Shown piece after piece: positions 23,901 to 35,624 of a DNA stretch of 64,000 nucleotides (its first letter is position 1; every line of letters starts with the position of its first letter). The position numbers and the translations under genes were made by a program. Below the pieces are notes generated by a model. That model was not told where the DNA came from. It saw nothing but the letters and a program-made list of their open reading frames with translations, and searched no databases. Source of the DNA: Anisakis pegreffii (taxonomy: Eukaryota > Nematoda > Chromadorea > Rhabditida > Anisakidae); contig JAPYMA010001613.1 of the NCBI GenBank assembly GCA_035041965.1, positions 102,878 to 166,877 of the forward strand. Reading direction: 5' to 3'.

Positions 23901-26900
23901 CATTCGCTGTTAGCAAATCAGTTTTATGAATGTCATCTTCTTACACGCAATACATTGAATCTTTTGTGCTGACGAATCAGAGTCGATCGCATTTCTTGTG
24001 CAGCTTAATCGTTCGTCGCAAAAGCCTCGATGCGGTGTTACTCGTTCCTTAGTTAATATTACAGTTCTATCGGTCTATGTTACAACTTGTTATACTTTGG
24101 TTACTTATTCAATCGTCACTTGAATGATAGTACGAAAGTCTGTTTCTCAAATATACGGAATGATTTTAAATTTATTATAAGAGCAATATCAAAATTATGT
24201 GTAGAGTTGATCATAAAGGCACTGTGAAAATGTTTGCTCAAATCCGAATAAGTGTAATCAGAGGGGCAAAGTTCAAATAAAGTTTATGATCTCACGATTA
24301 CCTCAGTTGCGTTAATCGAATTTATCGTAATACTATTTGAGAATTTTATGCAGAAGCTTTGTGTATGTCAAGCCAAAATTTAGAGCTTCCTTCAAACATT
24401 GAACCTGGATCCTAATTTCGGTTGTGAAAGCATTTTCGGAAATTTGAACGACGAAATCTATGTGAAATATTTTGAATAGTCGTGGATTAACGACTGTTAC
24501 AACAGACATAGTTAGCAGATTTGGTAATTAAACAGTCAGATCTGCGTTCATGAAGGGCTACCGCAGATCTGTTGCATATCGAGCAGGTGAGTCACTGCGG
24601 ATTCAATCACTCGTGACTTAAATTTTGGTTGCATAACAGTGACTCACCGTAAGAATAAGTTTTCAGTATACAAATTCTGTTTCAATACAAATTCTGGATG
24701 ATTTCATCAGTCGATTGTGTGAAACGTTAATCGTCACTTTGCGAACTGATATCCAACATCTGAAAAGTGAGACATTTCTAGAACGGTTCATTGTGGAGAG
24801 TAACTTCCAGTATATCTTTATTCTAATAAGCAGTTAATCAGTATGATCTAATCCTTTCTGCTCGTAATATAGATGAACTTGTTAGGACAATAAAAGGAGC
24901 ATTTGTATGATAACTATGCGGCACGTCGGGATCCTGCAGGAATCATTGAAGTGCAATTTAGCCTAAGTTAAATTTGGATTTATGAATTATGCTTGGGTAC
25001 GCTTTGGATGAGATTGAGCTAAATTATGCCTGATGCTTTTTGCAGTTTTCTTCGTTTGATCCAAACTAATCTGGTTTGACATTCTCAACACGCTCTAACT
25101 ACTTTTCAACATAGCGTTGCGTTAACTTCTAAAAACGAGTACCAAAAAATAATTACCGTCGGTGTACCACTACTCCATTGTTATTTTAATAGATCACAGG
25201 TAAAATTGGCGAAATGACCAGGCGGCATTATTAAAACATCACCTTTCAGTTCAAAGCGTTTGCAGAATTTATTCTTTTTCATTTCGAGACGGAAATGGTT
25301 TCTCGAGAACGCGTTAAATAGGAACACGTCGATTGTACGCACTCCCTAACGTTCTTGCGGTTTATCGCATCTCTCGTTCGTGCATTCGGAGAGCAGCGAT
25401 TATCTTATGGACTAGATGAGCAAACCAAGTGAAACATCATACAATTGCGAGGGGAGTGAGACGGTGTGAAAATGTATTCAAGAAAGATGTAAGGTTCAAG
25501 CACACTCTCGGGAGATAAGATAATCCAAAATGGGTCTTGCCTTCTTCCGTGCGATGCTGGATTTGATGCACAATCGATGCGCCGGAAGTTTTTTTCAAAT
25601 TGCCAGATGGCTAGAAGTGAAAAAGTCGAATGACCCCTAAATAGATAAATAAATTGCAATTTTGCAGGATTTCGAAACAAGTCCACAAAAGACAATCGAT
25701 CCGAGTTCGTTGTCGAAGACACTTGATTTCAACGTTGATCTCAATGAGTTCGGCCTACATTCATTATCAACTGAAATGGCTAAAAAATTAGGTGAAGGTG
25801 GTAAATGGAACAAATTAATCGCGCAGGCTGTCGGAGTAGGCGTTAACAAAATGGGTAGGCCTATTTTATGCTGAAAATTGTTTTTTGCTTTCCCCAGGTA
25901 TTAAAGAAGCCTACAAATTGAAATCGGTTGTTTCTCGGAAATGAAAAGACAAAGTAATGGTATATAAGTATTGTATTTTTGTTGCTATTTTGTGTGGATA
26001 TTAGTAACAATAATTGAAGCTTATGAGAATTCTTACACCTTCTAAAATTGTACTCGTTAAAAATGAGTGTGGGAGATTGATATAGGTTCTCTTCTTCAGC
26101 TCTCTCAGGAAAACTGGAATATAAATGTGAAAATATGAAAGTACCAAGTAATTGTGAATCAAAAGAAGAAGTAATTGGATGTCATTCGGATAATGATATC
26201 GATGGTTTTATTGATGATGATGAAGATGGGGACGATGAAGATGAAGAGGTGATTCGAACGCACAGTATTTAACTACAGTTTATAAATGAGTGTTCATATT
26301 TTGCTTTGTTCTGTTTATTACATCTAAGCATTCGAACCGAAAGAATCTTGATCACTGTTGAAAGATGACGATTGCTCGATGATTTACATAAATAAGAGTT
26401 CATTTGAAAGGATTCGACCGATAGCTGCTGGATTGATGTCGATCGTCCGGAAGTTGTGCATCCTCATCGACACCACTCTTGCGACAGCAAGGTACAGTCT
26501 ATACTCATTCTGTTAGTCGTGAAATTGATTTACCACCTAAATTTTCAACATATATCCAGTGGTTTGCCTCATTGAATCTTCATGACGATTATACGCAAGT
26601 ATCCTATCTGTAGAGGGGTGCTGGTGCTTCAGCAGGTTTGATCGATATCAAAATGCCAATTCGATTTGATGAACTTTGCAGTGTGATTCCCTTCACATGT
26701 TTAGAACTCACTGCTTAAAACGACTAAGAATTGAATTCATCAGCTTGTTGGAGTCATCGTCTTGGATTTCTTCGCAGAATGAGCAATTACCCAATTTGCA
26801 TTTTATAGAAACCAACCGAACGGACTGCATCAGGTTCTCGAAGAGATACTCGTGGACATTGTGACTGCTGCTACTGTGAAATGTTCGGACATACAGCTAC

Positions 26901-29900
26901 AGAATCGGCGAAAGCCGGACGTGTTCCTCAGATCAGGGAAAGGTTGAGGCTCAAACTGAAACGCCGTAACGGTCAAGAGGTGAATTAATTTCTATCAATG
27001 TGCATTCATCAATTAGATGGATCAACTTGCACATGTGCTGATTGATATGAATATATTATTCATGATGGTTTATGATAAAAAACGGTCGCGAAATCACTCG
27101 ATCATTCATTTGATGTTGTTTTTCTGATTTCCTTTCATAGTATTTTGAAGAGATAACGTATTTTTTGCGTAGTTTATTTATTCTTCTTTGTCTTTTTCGA
27201 GGCTTCAGTTATAGGCCAAGTCAGAATCACAATCGAAGAATCGTTCGAGTTGCGCAGACAAACAAAATTCGTTCAAAAGCGATGATAAAACGGTAACGAA
27301 GTCAGAAGAAACGAGAACAAACGTTGACCTGAAACCTGTGACGGTCGCGGATGCACCGATCGACGAGATCCTTGATTACATTAACGAAAAGGATAATGCA
27401 TTGGCACAGGCAGCCGCCACTAAAGCAGCAAAACGTGCTAGACAGAAGCAACGCAAGCAAGTAGGTTCAAGGAATCATGTTGTTGCTTCATTACCCTTCT
27501 TTGAAGCTTTCTTCGTATCAGCTGATTCGAGTTGTTCCTTTGCTTTTGTCCCACGTAATTCCAGAAAATGAACAATTCTGATTGCAACCGAATGTTTTAT
27601 TTCTTCTGCAGTTTGCGTGAATTAAAATTTAATTTTGTATTGACACTTGATTGACAGTACCATTTAAAATTGTCATTTGGTTTGGTTGTATGTTAGTGAG
27701 AGTTCGATTAATTCATAATGGTTTTTTAAATATTGAAGCGAGCGTTTGCTTACAGGAAGAGAAAGAAAGATTGGAATTGGAACGAAAAAAGCAAGAGGAA
27801 TCAAGAAAAGCGCAGGAAGCTGAGGCGTTACGTATGAAGAAGGAAAAGCAAGCTGCGCAGCAGGCAGCACGACGTGAGAAGGCGCTGAAGGCAGAGGAGA
27901 GAAGACGAAAGGCTGCAGAGGTACGCGCTAGTCGGAATTGATTAGATAATATTTGGTCGGCTTTTTAAGCTTTTAAAATAAATGAAGCGTAAATTAAGGA
28001 TCGTGCTCGTGCACAAAAGCGTCAGAAAGAATTGTTACGGCAACAACAACTCGCAAAAGAACAAAAACGAGCACATAAATTGCAAGCAGAACGAGAAGCG
28101 ATTGTAAAGAAGGAAGTGACTGACAAGACAACACCTGTTGATGGTGAATGGCAAGAGCAATCCGTAAGTGAACGACACCATGAACAAAGACAACTGGAAA
28201 CAATGTCTCAAAGGACGTGCTTACAAAAGCAACCGAATGATCAACTCTCGAAGAAATCGCACTCGATCTCATCCAGTCCACTGCCAAATACTCATGACAA
28301 TCGTCCGCCATCTGCACCCTTGGCCGTAACTCTCCCACAAACACCGCTTCAACGTCCACTCACCTCTTTCTCTGAATTCAAACAAAAAACTGCTTCTTCT
28401 TTTGCCTCATCATCACACCAACCCAGTCGATCTCCCCTTCAAAACGCGTCATCGTTGTCATCAAAAGCAAATGCTGTTACGCCTACTACTACCGTGTCGT
28501 ATATGAAACAACTTAAAACACACAGCACCCCGTTAAAATCAAGCACTCTTCCATTATCAGCTGATAATGCTCAATTTGATTTGCCACCATCCGTGTCTGT
28601 TGATGGACATAATCGATATTCACCATCAACAATTCAATATCATCGCAATCAGCAATCTCATTTGAATCATTTTCATAACCAACCGTTGAAAAACAGTTTG
28701 AATATGCAATTTAACTCAGACATTAATTCAAGTCGGCAGTTATCTGCTGACTTCGATTGTTCACTATTTAATCCTACTGCTGTGTTGCGTTCTTGCGGCC
28801 CAATATCATCAGCACCATCGCACAGCACATCAAAGATCTATGAAGGCAGTTTCGCTGCGACTACTTTATTGAATCAGATGCAATCAGATGCGTTCGATGC
28901 GAGATCAACGAACAACACCACTAGTCTACTTCAAACGAATAACGTTATAGCAACACCACAACTTAGTCCAATGCATTACTACAATGATGATAATATCAAT
29001 AGTTTTAACAACGCAATACCATGTTTCGCAACAACTTCATCACAGTCAACTATCCAACCTTCGCTAAATCAAACAGCGTTATTTGTGAACAATACTGCAG
29101 CTGATATGCATACGAATGTAGCTGGTCAACGTCACCAATATCAATCATCATATTCAAATAATTTCTCATCGGATGGATTCTTCTCAATCTTAAATAATAA
29201 TAACAAGTGCATGGAGACACCGTGTTCATCGAGTTCATCTCCATCTCCATCCTCCTCATCAATTTGTTCAGTTTCTGCACAATCATTCGATAGGCTACCA
29301 CCGTATAATGGTGCACCAATAGGTGCTAAAACGTTCGGATGCACCACAACTACTGCAAACACAATAAGTCAAGGAGGAATAAGGAACTGTTCCGAGAGGA
29401 ATGTTTTACGTTTAGGTGCTGATTGTAGTAGTGGTGAGTGTTCGTCGTTAGCACACAACATCAGCAATAACGCGTCATCACGATCGAAGCCGTCAGTTAA
29501 TCAAGACTCGTATTGGTCAAGCACATCGTCACTTTTTCAAAATAATCATCCATTCCCCATAATAACACAATCATTGATCAATCCTCAATCAACGGCTACC
29601 AAGAATGCTTCGCATTTGACGAACGATCAAAAAATGGTATGTGATTTGTTTAATTTGTCCTTTATCATTACGTTTTCATTTGCGTTTTTGAACGACCCAT
29701 CGCATCGCGTTTACAAACAAGGAAATGGAACAAGAAGGAAAATTGTGTCACAAAAAGAACTAATCTCATTTTCGTGAGCTTGGAATGAACGTTGTATAGC
29801 TTTGAAATGGATTGCGAGTGGTAGGAAAAGCCAGTATTGCGTAAATGTTTGATCAAACTTTGTTTTTCAATTGATGATTTTTGAGAATGTTGGAGCAGAC

Positions 29901-30617
29901 CCACTGGGTGCAGCAATGAAGTGTTGCGAAACATTACCGAATCGTACTCCATTTATGACTACCTCAACAACAGCGGTTCCTGCTGCCAATCCGTTGGCAA
30001 CGTATGAATCAGAAACGAAAATGTTGGCTGCAGTTGTTGAACAAGAGAGTGCATTCATTCCCGTTCCACAAAATCCAATCATTTTCGAACCGAGCGATCC
30101 ACGTCTCGCAGCTGCGGTTGCATCGATGAAGTTCGATCCACATGAAACGTTCAAACCTAGACCAGAAACTGAGTTACAGTTTCTCGATCCATTTGAACAA
30201 GAAATTGAACATTTCAAACGGTTAACTTAAAATTCTTCGTTGAGTTCATCTTTAAATCATAATGGAATAACATAGAAACCATTCATTTAGAACAAATCGC
30301 TTCAACATTCTTTTCGTTTGTCTGTTTGTTTCATTCACTTGTTTCAAATTCTTTGTTGTAAGTTGATTATGAATTGTCATGAAAGAATGGGCTGCCGCAA
30401 CAGAGCGTCAATGATTTTTGGATGTTTGTTTTGCAAGCTGTTTGTTTTTCATCTTTGAGAATCGTACGTATGAATTGCTGAAAAGTTATTTTTCAGAGTA
30501 ATGTGGGTGGAAAAAGAAAGGAGTGCGAATCGGGCACGTGCGCCGTTATGTGAATTGCATAAACTTGAACCCGAAAACGAAGAGAATGCAGTATTTCACT
30601 TCGATCCGCTTGTGTGA
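14992..30617 (+). CDS. FAM193-family protein, 34 exons
   Basis: Homologue of human FAM193A/B, a poorly characterised family (human FAM193A has been linked to p53 regulation; no function can be assigned here). Exons: 14992-15063, 15418-15503, 15597-15873, 15973-16151, 16239-16400, 16517-16649, 16816-16947, 17326-17450, 17584-17794, 18249-18412, 18495-18589, 18839-18981, 19054-19245, 19349-19472, 19636-19783, 21191-21249, 21474-21574, 21759-21964, 22106-22191, 22326-22499, 22692-22816, 23097-23206, 23301-23392, 23703-23881, 25668-25854, 26109-26248, 26411-26491, 26614-26635, 26834-26979, 27215-27460, 27756-27920, 27999-29636, 29886-30220, 30497-30617. Every junction keeps frame, giving about 2,151 residues. 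Family marks: HCSCDEC motif, GHCDCCYCEMFG with RERLRLKLKRR, AAKRARQKQRK followed by a long charged helix, and a C-terminal EIEHFKR segment. Weakest points: the exon 2 donor, exon 22 acceptor, and the region around 25855-26108, which may hold an alternative end. Confidence 0.87.
15597..17794 (+). other. FAM193 N-terminal cysteine cluster and helical region (exons 3-9)
   Basis: Exons 3 and 4 contain closely spaced cysteine pairs (MCLVCHSKTTC, YYICDKCMDCEKEH, CTACKCQIC) that look like zinc-binding knuckles. Exons 5-9 encode a mostly helical region with leucine- and charge-rich text (LQVCWKDLRQNVRQMFREG, LFIRTLLDRFSC, FGISWKILNHHIFDC). This agrees with the N-terminal half of the family. Exon 3 uses the only frame that stays open and joins exon 4. 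Its first third also has a second open frame, so its exact start is less sure. Confidence 0.72.
18839..18981 (+). other. FAM193 exon with the HCSCDEC cysteine motif
   Basis: This exon carries ECKDCSMRHCSCDECRISH, five cysteines at about residues 557-570 with CxxC and CxC spacing. The same kind of cluster is a recognisable mark of FAM193 proteins and suggests metal binding, although no structure is known to me. Confidence 0.78.
24537..24648. repeat. Two perfect short inverted repeats in a FAM193 intron
   Basis: CAGATCTGCG at 24537-24546 pairs with CGCAGATCTG at 24562-24571 (15-nt loop). GGTGAGTCACTG at 24586-24597 pairs with CAGTGACTCACC at 24637-24648 (39-nt loop). Two neighbouring hairpins in the 1.8 kb intron 23882-25667 could be a remnant element or a structured RNA. 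I cannot tell which. Confidence 0.6.
25898..25944 (+). CDS. Candidate alternative terminal exon of FAM193
   Basis: An acceptor (CCCCAG ending 25897) follows the 25668-25854 exon. The phase fits, and the frame reads GIKEAYKLKSVVSRK and then a stop at 25942-25944. No donor in this piece restores the phase of the next exon, so it cannot be an internal exon. Used as a last exon it would give a ~1,200-residue form without the conserved C-terminal half. Confidence 0.35.
26614..27920 (+). other. FAM193 conserved core: cysteine motif plus charged coiled coil
   Basis: A 22-nt microexon (26614-26635) leads into 26834-26979, which encodes GHCDCCYCEMFG and then IRERLRLKLKRRNGQE, the most diagnostic block of the family. 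Exon 27215-27460 ends ALAQAAATKAAKRARQKQRK. Exon 27756-27920 is a continuous charged helix (EEKERLELERKKQEESRKAQ and onward) that carries on into the next exon, so a long coiled coil of over 100 residues is likely. Confidence 0.87.
27999..29636 (+). other. FAM193 giant exon: end of coiled coil, then Ser/Gln/Asn-rich disordered region
   Basis: At 1,638 nt this is by far the largest exon. Its first ~35 codons continue the charged helix (DRARAQKRQKELLRQQQ). The rest is low-complexity, rich in serine, glutamine, asparagine and threonine, and is predicted to be disordered. The open frame runs past the donor at 29637 to 29777, but splicing there is needed to reach the conserved C-terminal segment. 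Confidence 0.85.
29886..30617 (+). other. FAM193 C-terminal domain exons
   Basis: Exon 29886-30220 encodes NPIIFEPSDPRLAAAV and then LDPFEQEIEHFKR, matching the FAM193 C-terminal domain. A donor at 30221 (GTTAAC) and acceptor at 30496 (TTTTTCAG) join it in phase to VMWVEKERSANRARAPLCEL, continuing the family's FKR...ARxxR pattern. Without this splice the protein would stop two codons later. The spliced form agrees better with the family. Confidence 0.75.
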
Positions 30618-31559
30618 TGAGGAAAATTTGATTGAACGCATTATATAGAGCCACCAACTGATCGTAGCCAACTTTGTTTTGCCTGTGACTGCTGTGAATT
30701 TTTTAAAAACTGTAAATATGCATATATTGACGCTGATGATGCAATTAAAGTTGTTGTGAATTGCCATATATTTCTTTCGCATAGCATTTATTGCATGAAG
30801 TTATGTAGTTTTCTGAGAAGTAGTTGCAACGCAAAATGACTGAATCAAGTGAAACCTATATTAGCGAACAATATTCATGATTTCAATTAACTGTTATCAC
30901 CCATGGTCACGCAATAGAATATCGATTTCTACTCGATGAAAATTTTTGTAGTCAAACGATTTAGAGAGAAGGCATATTTACCTTTGAAAAAAGGATGTTG
31001 AAATGGAGCTGTCCATCAAATTGGGTCGCTTATAAAAATGTGGGCAACAGGTATTATCTGCTAATTTAAAACGCAACATTTCTGTTTGCACATTAACGAA
31101 ATGGTGGTCTTTAATGTAATTTCACTACACATATAGCCAGTTCTCGTTTGTGATAGTAAGACTGGTTCAATTATTTAGATAGTCATCCTTTTTTTGTTAT
31201 TTAATGTTTTGGAAGGAGGTATGTGCAAGGATGAAAAAGGGTTAAGTAAAAGCAAAAAGAAGCAATCAGAAAAACTTGAAGGAGGGGTAACGAAGTCAAT
31301 ATAACGGAGGAAAATTTTATGAAAGTACTGGGACAGTGGTGTTCTCTTCTTTTCGATTTTTCCACCAGAAGATGCAACAATGGATTTCTTTGGTTGAAGT
31401 ATTTGCTATCTGCGGCTTTTCAGTCATCGTCTGATTTTGCAAAACCACTTGACCGTGAGAGGAAGAAGATCAAACGATGAGTGAGTATATCCCTGCACCA
31501 TAGGCTTAGGCTTCCCGCAAGATCTGAATTGGCGGGTCTAACAGCCTCGCTCATGCGTT

Positions 31560-31641
31560 AGTCAAAACGTCTGTTACACAAAATGTCCGTTAAGCCAAGT
31601 GTCCTTCGGCAAAATGTCTTTAGGCAGATTGACCGGGTACC
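31560..31641. repeat. Dispersed repeat sharing its end with the foldback element at 43.8 kb
   Basis: This stretch contains ATGTCTTTAGGCA and ends with CAGATTGACCGGGTACC. The latter 17-mer is identical at 44024-44040, the right end of the foldback element. Spacing and several ATGTCC/TTAGGC-like words also agree. It looks like a degraded single-ended copy of the same repeat family. Confidence 0.65.
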
Positions 31642-34600
31642 CACCCCCTTCCCCACATACACTTCTTGCTCCCATAGTTTGTTATATACCCAGTTTTGGT
31701 GTAGATATTGTCAATTTTGGAGTTTGGAATAAGATCAACTTCGATGCAAATAAAATCATTCCTGGAACATTGTCCGGAACCAGTAATTCGTTCACAATTC
31801 CATTCTCGCGAAACCGTAACTTTGAAGAAATTGCACTATAGAGGTATTACCTCTAGAACTTCGAGATCCGTTAACCAACTACTAATTCACTCGAAACTGT
31901 ACACGTACAGCATATTCAGGTATATTAGTTCAGAATCTAGATTGCTATCCTCATCACTCGTGCTGGAGTTTTACAGACTTGAAAAATATATTCCAAATCA
32001 ACTTACCACTAAAGGATTATTAAAAGTTCCACATTTAAGATAAAATAACCCTCATTCTTGCCAGCAACATAGCCTTTTCATGGTACAAACGGATAGAACA
32101 GGTTAGCACACTTGAATTTCCACAATGCTCACCGAATCTCGAAAATTTTCTTCCATCCCGCGATCGGGATCCCGTGATGATCTCGAGATATAGCGACTGT
32201 TAAAAAACAGAAGTGTCACGTGTTCAACACATTCTTTTTGAACCAAAGCATTTGTGATTAATCACAAAACAACTCATTCAACAAATCATATACATAGTAG
32301 CATTTTAAAATCTGAGAACCATTACAAGTAAAAACATCAATTGTTGAATTTTATACGACAATATCTGAACCTTTTTTTCAATAGATTAATGTTCAGTTGC
32401 TTCCATCTGAGATGAAAGGAAACCAAACGCATTCCTCGACAAATTTTTGTTTAAAATTGGCAAACTCTTCAAACTTTACAGGTAGCAGGATTCGCGAAAT
32501 AATAATTAAAACAGTTGAATTAGAATCATCAACAAAAGGAATGATCACCAGCATTGTGACGAAAAAATGGAATTAAGATTGACTGATTCAAAGGAAACAA
32601 TTTACTGAAATTTGAAATGAGCGCTGAAAAACCTTAGGGCGAACCAATCATTCGCGTTCTTAGTTTTTTACAGAAAGAAATAGAGGTTAACTCGTTCAAT
32701 TTCGACGTTTGTCGATAGAATCGTTTTGATCGACTTGAACATTTTTTCTATATTCGTAGCTGTTTCCTTCGTTTCATCGTACAAATGTACTTCAGTCATT
32801 CCTCTGCAGTTCACATCGCTATTTTTTCAACAACTTAGGAAATTTTAGGAATTCAGCGTCAATTCTATTTTCATTGAGAAAGAGGTACCTATTCCGAGAT
32901 GAAGCAATTACCATCGATGAGATGCCTGAGGCTTATCATCATTTTTACTCCTTGCACTGAACATCCTCGAAGATAATTCATTGCTAGTTCCACAAAATTT
33001 TACTTCACGATTTTACACCCCGTATAATCTCTTCCTTTCCCAGTAAACGATTCGCTTCCGGACGAACGATCTTTTTGCTTTTCAAATTTCATCGCACAGC
33101 TTACAGTTTGCAGTTTCATTATCTTTTCAGAGAAAGAAATATTCCCAGCAGTGAGAATGATAACAGCTTTCGTCATATTTTTAAATATATTCGGGCGGAT
33201 TTGCATTGTTCAGAGGCATATTTTAAGAACAGATGCGAAATAGATGGACCGCCATAAATGGAAGATAAAGCAACGGTGATGAGGAAATTCGATGCAAGAG
33301 TGGTGGTATTATGAAATTTTTGTTCAGTGTTTTGTGAAAAACGAGAGCCAAGACGGTCGCATTACACAATGATTTATCCTTTCTTTACCGTTTGGACAGC
33401 AAACAACAAACATTACTACTGCATATGAATTAGCTGGAAATGATCGTCAACTTCACTTTACTTCCAATAACTGCTTTTGCATGAAAAACAGCATGAAACG
33501 GTATATGATTTTCAATACCCGTAACATGAGTTATTGCTAGCCTTATCGGAAATGCTTTCATCTTTATCATATTGAAGGCTCGATAAGGTGGCTACTTATT
33601 TGAATTTCATCTAATTATTACCATTATCGTAATTTTTTGATTAGTGAATTCCATTTGAATAAAATTCGACATTTCCAATGAATCTCGAAGAGAGTTTGCC
33701 AATTTTTAACGGTTTTTTCCCTGGTAAGTCAACAGTGCGACTGCAGGATGATTTGAAAGAAGCGATTAGCGGACTAATTTTGCAGAGTAGCGTTTTAGCG
33801 AAAACCGCTACTATTCTTTTCAGTTAGTGATACTCTTAGCGAATGGTTTTCGCTAATCTTTCGACGCTAATAATGGATCATATTTAGCAAAACAAAAATA
33901 TTTTTTAAACAAAGATATTTTTTCCAGTAGCATGCCACCACTGCCTGAAATCTATGAAACTCGAACAAGCCATGAGTGGAACTGAAGTGAGCATTTGATA
34001 GTGTTCTACAACATGGTTGCAGTTGTTTGAGTGGGAAATTTCAAAATTCTTGAGAGCACTAATGGAAAAGATTTGTTTTGATTAAAGAGCAATAGTTTCT
34101 CGATATCATCTTCGTTTTTGTTTGCGAACAAGCTCTGTTAAAGTAGTCTGTATTGTTCGCATGCTTGCATTCATCATGACAGCAAGCCAGTACACGAATG
34201 CGCAGACAGAACTGCTTTCAAAATAAAAGTGTACTATAGGAACATCACTAATCCGAGCTACTACAAAAACCGTTCACCTCCAACAAATTTCCATGTTCAG
34301 TTTTACAATCAATCTGGCTCAAAACCGAATGCTATATCAATGTCATTGACCTTATCGAGTCTGAGCCAGCTTGTACCTAACTATTTATTCATGAAATTTC
34401 TTTTTCAATTCATATTTGATTGCGATCCATCAACTGAAGTTCTTGCTCGTTCAAATTACACAAGCAAGAGGTAATTATTAAATATCAGTTTGATATAACC
34501 AGCCACTAAACTATTTTTTGAAACAAAATTTCATACAAGTCGTTACTAGATCATCTCGGAAATACTGAAATTTCAACTTCATTGCTACTCTCATGTAATG

Positions 34601-35603
34601 TTGCTAGCATATATTGCTCATTTAAATCACCATTTTAACAGTGAAAATTCAGCTTGCTGCACATCCGCTTTCTACGAATTCTTCGATTCATGATCGCAAT
34701 GATGTCTGGGCCCTAGCCTTTCATATCTTTAAAAGGTGGTCACAGTTGCAGAATGTGGCAATCATGCCGACCATGTTTCTTCCTGTTGCTGTTGGCTATT
34801 CTTTTTTTGCGTCTTTATCTTTGTTTTCGATGTGTGAGGTCTTAATATTCGGTACAAATAACTTACTCGGCATAATTTCGGTTGCTCTCGTCGTCTAGGT
34901 GTCTACTAAATCACTAATTATTTCTGGCAACCACGCTTCTTTCTGTCACTTTATTAATAAGCAATAATAAAGTCTTTATTCAGTTTTTATTAAGAAGTTT
35001 TAATGAAACCAAGAGCTCGGATGCAATTCATAAGATGAAAAGTGAGCACCTCGTTTTAATCGATTTATTTCAGTTATGTGCAATATTGTCTGGTCACGTT
35101 CCGAGGCATTCATTAATTCCTCCTTTGAATTTGAATTTCTCGCATACCCTGAAGTAAGCATTGGTTCACATATTCAAGCACATTCACTATAAATCTCTCA
35201 CGCGCCATCCATCCATCTGTTTTTGCTGCGCCCATCCGTCGAGTTGAAACACACGACGGATATCTGTCCGACGTTCATATGTTCAAATCCATATGATAAC
35301 CACTTACTTCCATGTGCCATTGCCGTGATGTTAGATTTTTTCATCCCATCCATTGTTCGTCATGTTGTTGGTGCAATTTTTCTTCGGGCAAGTATGCTTT
35401 TCCCGCATGGTGTACATCATGCACATTATTAAGCAGTGGAAAAATGCATATGGATATTCACTTTCCTTTGTCGCATATTTATGTGATCGTGTTTTTTCTT
35501 TACGAATGAGATTTTATGGCTCTTCATTGATCATTTCGGTGAGCGAGGAGCTAACGATGAATCACGCTCGATTTTGCTGAAATTTGTTGGTAAAATGAAG
35601 ATG

Positions 35604-35624
35604 TGTTGCAGTGTAACGTCAAGA
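35604..35624 (+). promoter_or_regulatory. Possible spliced-leader acceptor before the PHRF1 start
   Basis: TGTTGCAG ending at 35610 is a usable 3' splice site 14 bases before the ATG at 35625, the arrangement seen for spliced-leader addition in nematodes. Two in-frame ATGs lie upstream at 35595 and 35601, so the start could also be there if the acceptor is not used. Confidence 0.35.

Larger units (their letters stand above)
30618..35624. other. Gap between FAM193 and PHRF1, no firm gene
   Basis: The FAM193 3' UTR must start here and the PHRF1 5' region must end here. A repeat half-related to the foldback element lies at about 31560-31641. Around 34229-34898 two open frames end or begin at plausible splice sites (donor after 34471, acceptor before 34641), and the second contains a hydrophobic segment; I do not recognise a family and rate this as weak. 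The rest shows no coding signal. Confidence 0.5.

Noticed and set aside
27994..28359. 121-residue minus-strand ORF
   Set aside because: It is a shadow of the FAM193 coiled-coil/disordered exon, which has strong family support on the + strand.
31599..31841. 80-residue ORF next to the repeat
   Set aside because: It begins inside a dispersed repeat, has no domain, and overlaps another open frame of equal quality.
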